From Thermomicrobiales bacterium (lineage in GTDB: Bacteria; Chloroflexota; Chloroflexia; Thermomicrobiales; UBA6265), in NCBI GenBank assembly GCA_030447145.1, contig JAUJLY010000153.1:1-6900 (forward strand): a stretch of 6,900 nt of DNA, given 5' to 3'. Shown here in pieces: positions 5,061-6,900 of this stretch. Position numbers and translations under genes: made by a program. The notes under the pieces are model-generated. The model did no database searches and had not been told where the DNA came from. It was given only the letters and a program-made list of their open reading frames with translations. Position 1 is the first letter of the stretch. Every line of letters starts with the position of its first letter.

Positions 5061-6900
5061 TCATACGGGCTCGATCACGATCACCTCGTGATCAACAACG
5101 GAATTAACTGTTATCTCGGCTACACCATCGTTTGCGGCGACACGTTGTCTTTCTCCGGAAACCAAATGTGTTGCTTCTGCGTTTGCTGCTTGGATGGTGA
5201 CTCTGATAGTAATTGGACCTACTGGAAAAAACTCGTATGCGGGAGCACTGCCGGTCTCGAAGCCGGAGAGATTTACAAGGTGGAGTATTAGCCGATCATC
5301 CTGTCGATATAAGTGGCAGTCCAGGAAACCGGGACCGTTCACCTCTATTGGCAAGTTGTCCTTCGCACTCCACCGTACGAGATTCGCCAATAGTTGGGCA
5401 TGATCTGGAAGTCTACTTCGCCCGAAAGTTCGGTCGAGGTCTGCGGCAAGGTATGCAACGCGGCCTTGACCGGACTCGTTAAGGACCAGTGCAGGTACGT
5501 TACTTGTTGGATTGCGCATCCACGCGGTTTCCGGAGGGTAGATCGGGAACGGAGGGATCAGCGTAAGCGGTGTCTGAACATCCTCGGAGGGGCGTACGAC
5601 TTCCAAGCGACCGCCAAATGGAAGCGTATCTGTTTCGTCGAAACCAGCAAGTACTGGATGTCTCGAGGTATCGTCCTGTGGTTCAGTGCCTGTCCGGGGA
5701 CCATACACCCATCGCCGTCGTTCAGGCGAGAGACGGAGATAGGTGTGTTGCGCCCATTCATCCCAGGACTTCCGATCATCCGTACTCGCGCCGTGGTGGA
5801 CCCCTGTAGCATGGACTCCAAGCACATCGGCGAGCGCGAAATCCTCACGCTTTCTTCCCTGTTCATCGAAGAGACTGGTCTCTCCAGTTGCGACGATGCC
5901 ACCGCCAGCGCCGGCAAACTCCCGGACGGCTTGACACTGGCTGTCTGACAAGGCGCCGACATTTGGCAGTATAAGGGCTTTGAGACTGTGTTCTCGACAA
6001 TCTCGCTCAATGTGGTCGGCGTGGACCGGGATGTATGGGATTCGTGCACGGATCATCGCATCCGTCATCCCGTTCCACGGCATTCTAAACTCGTCAATCG
6101 GGTTGTTTTTGCCGTAGAAGTCAACGTTCTCCTGCGACCACACAACACCAACCGAAGCGATGGGAACCCGGTCGGTCATGTAGCGTTCATTTTCCGAATG
6201 CCATGAGAAGAGCGGCTCGGCCGTCGTGTACTGCCTCCGGTCCTCGTGGTATGCACCGATGTGATGCCACCAGGGCTGAATCGTGCCTGCGAATCCTTCC
6301 AGTGCCCATAACCGAGCGTCAGCCTTCGGTTTGCTTGCCAAGCGAAAACTTGGTTGACCAGCACCGTACATCGCCATGCTTTCAGGGATCAATCTGTCCC
6401 AACCGAGAATGCCGTGCAGGAGTGCTCCCGCCTCTCCGTTTCGTTGAAAACCCATGCCGGGATGGCGATATTGCGAGTCCAGGAAGATGATCTCGGTGCG
6501 CTCAGCAATCGCTCGGTAGTCGCGGAAATGGTTGCGCTGCGCAATCAGATCGCCTGCATTCATTCCGACCCAGAGACAGTGCTCGCCACCATGTCTCTTC
6601 GTCGTCCCGTTGTTGATATCCCAAATCTCGATACGTCGATCGTAGTTCCACCGAATCCACTGCCGATAAGTCGGCTTGCTCCAATCGTGAACTATGGGCA
6701 GCTCGGCTTCTGCATAGTCTTGAAACTTCGCCGTGCAATGTACGCAGTAGCAGATGCGATCACGCTGGAGCCCACTCCAGCTGTTATCGGCGAAGCCGTC
6801 GGGATGATAGCGATCGATGACTTCTTTCAGCACATTGGGAATGAATGTCTCATAATAGGGGCTGTTCACACAGGCAATAAATAGATCCCCCGCCCGGTAC
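5061..6900 (-). CDS. Glycoside-hydrolase-like protein with beta-galactosidase trimerisation-type domain, N-terminus outside window
   Basis: The frame stays open beyond the GTG at 6869 to the window edge (RAGDLFIACVNSPYYETF), so that codon is internal and the gene begins outside. About 612 C-terminal residues are present. Counting from 6869: residues 1-230 look like the second half of a TIM barrel, with HPDGFADNSWSG (22-33) and C40-Y-C42-V-H-C45, typical of the hypothetical glycosyl hydrolase 6 (GHL6) group. Residues ~235-355 look like the glutamine-amidotransferase-like trimerisation domain of GH42-type beta-galactosidases (LKALILPNVGALSDSQ, then GGGIVATGETSLFDEQGR). Residues ~395-602 complete that domain (ALVLNESGQGRVAYLAADLD) and end in a beta-sandwich (DRLILHLVNLSG). 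It probably acts on a glycan; substrate and catalytic residues cannot be assigned. The last codons contain an 8-bp inverted repeat (5073-5080 with 5086-5093). No cotranscribed neighbour is visible. Confidence 0.85.
   Translation of the reverse strand, partial: YRAGDLFIACVNSPYYETFIPNVLKEVIDRYHPDGFADNSWSGLQRDRICYCVHCTAKFQDYAEAELPIVHDWSKPTYRQWIRWNYDRRIEIWDINNGTTKRHGGEHCLWVGMNAGDLIAQRNHFRDYRAIAERTEIIFLDSQYRHPGMGFQRNGEAGALLHGILGWDRLIPESMAMYGAGQPSFRLASKPKADARLWALEGFAGTIQPWWHHIGAYHEDRRQYTTAEPLFSWHSENERYMTDRVPIASVGVVWSQENVDFYGKNNPIDEFRMPWNGMTDAMIRARIPYIPVHADHIERDCREHSLKALILPNVGALSDSQCQAVREFAGAGGGIVATGETSLFDEQGRKREDFALADVLGVHATGVHHGASTDDRKSWDEWAQHTYLRLSPERRRWVYGPRTGTEPQDDTSRHPVLAGFDETDTLPFGGRLEVVRPSEDVQTPLTLIPPFPIYPPETAWMRNPTSNVPALVLNESGQGRVAYLAADLDRTFGRSRLPDHAQLLANLVRWSAKDNLPIEVNGPGFLDCHLYRQDDRLILHLVNLSGFETGSAPAYEFFPVGPITIRVTIQAANAEATHLVSGERQRVAANDGVAEITVNSVVDHEVIVIEPV

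Noticed and set aside
5394..5948. Rightward 184-aa ORF
   Set aside because: Lies wholly antisense to the glycoside-hydrolase-like gene, whose frame is continuous and recognisable.
6869..6869. GTG at 6869 as the true start of the hydrolase gene
   Set aside because: The frame continues upstream to the window edge with family-like residues, so this codon is internal.
1..6900. CRISPR array, tRNA or rRNA genes, complete insertion sequence
   Set aside because: No spaced direct repeats, no complete cloverleaf other than the tmRNA end, and no transposase or terminal inverted repeats were found by eye.

Overview
Organism. This is a bacterial window of moderately high GC with several likely GTG starts, strong Shine-Dalgarno sites, a tmRNA-like gene whose 3' end does not encode CCA, and a glycoside-hydrolase-like gene with a beta-galactosidase trimerisation-type domain. 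That mix fits an environmental bacterium such as a Chloroflexota (Thermomicrobia-like) lineage. The assignment is an inference only; no gene here is taxonomically decisive.

Layout. (1) 1-522: a leftward two-gene unit of small proteins, a 70-aa four-cysteine (putative zinc-ribbon) protein followed by a Lys/Arg/Ala-rich protein cut by the window edge. It has a plausible promoter and a perfect 16-bp palindrome at the predicted transcription start. (2) 698-2305: a rightward pair, a secreted protein with two DUF4352-like beta domains on a short coiled-coil stalk, then a small cytoplasmic PH-domain protein. (3) 2466-3840: a leftward cluster consisting of a frame-broken YtxH-like small membrane protein, an unknown ~130-aa protein overlapping it by ATGA, and a 284-aa helical protein carrying an R-N-x3-H motif like that of HEPN ribonucleases. 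(4) 3841-4355: no intact gene. It holds an open stretch without a start codon that looks like the 3' remnant of a gene, and a strong imperfect hairpin. (5) 4356-4774: a tmRNA (ssrA) candidate. The 3' tRNA-like end is clear and two H-type pseudoknots can be drawn base by base, but the 5' end is divergent and its boundary is uncertain. A GC-rich hairpin follows. (6) 5037-6900: a short tandem repeat, then the C-terminal ~610 residues of a large leftward glycoside-hydrolase-like protein that continues past the window.

How the parts relate. No single pathway links the genes. The secreted DUF4352-like protein and the PH protein may form an envelope or stress-related pair. The region between the HEPN-like gene and the tmRNA, with broken small genes and a headless ORF, resembles an accessory junction next to ssrA, a common integration site for mobile elements. 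No integrase or duplicated att site is visible here, so this stays an inference. The best leads are the divergent tmRNA, the HEPN-like protein, the palindrome at the start of the leftward small-gene unit, and the single-base frame break in the YtxH-like gene.
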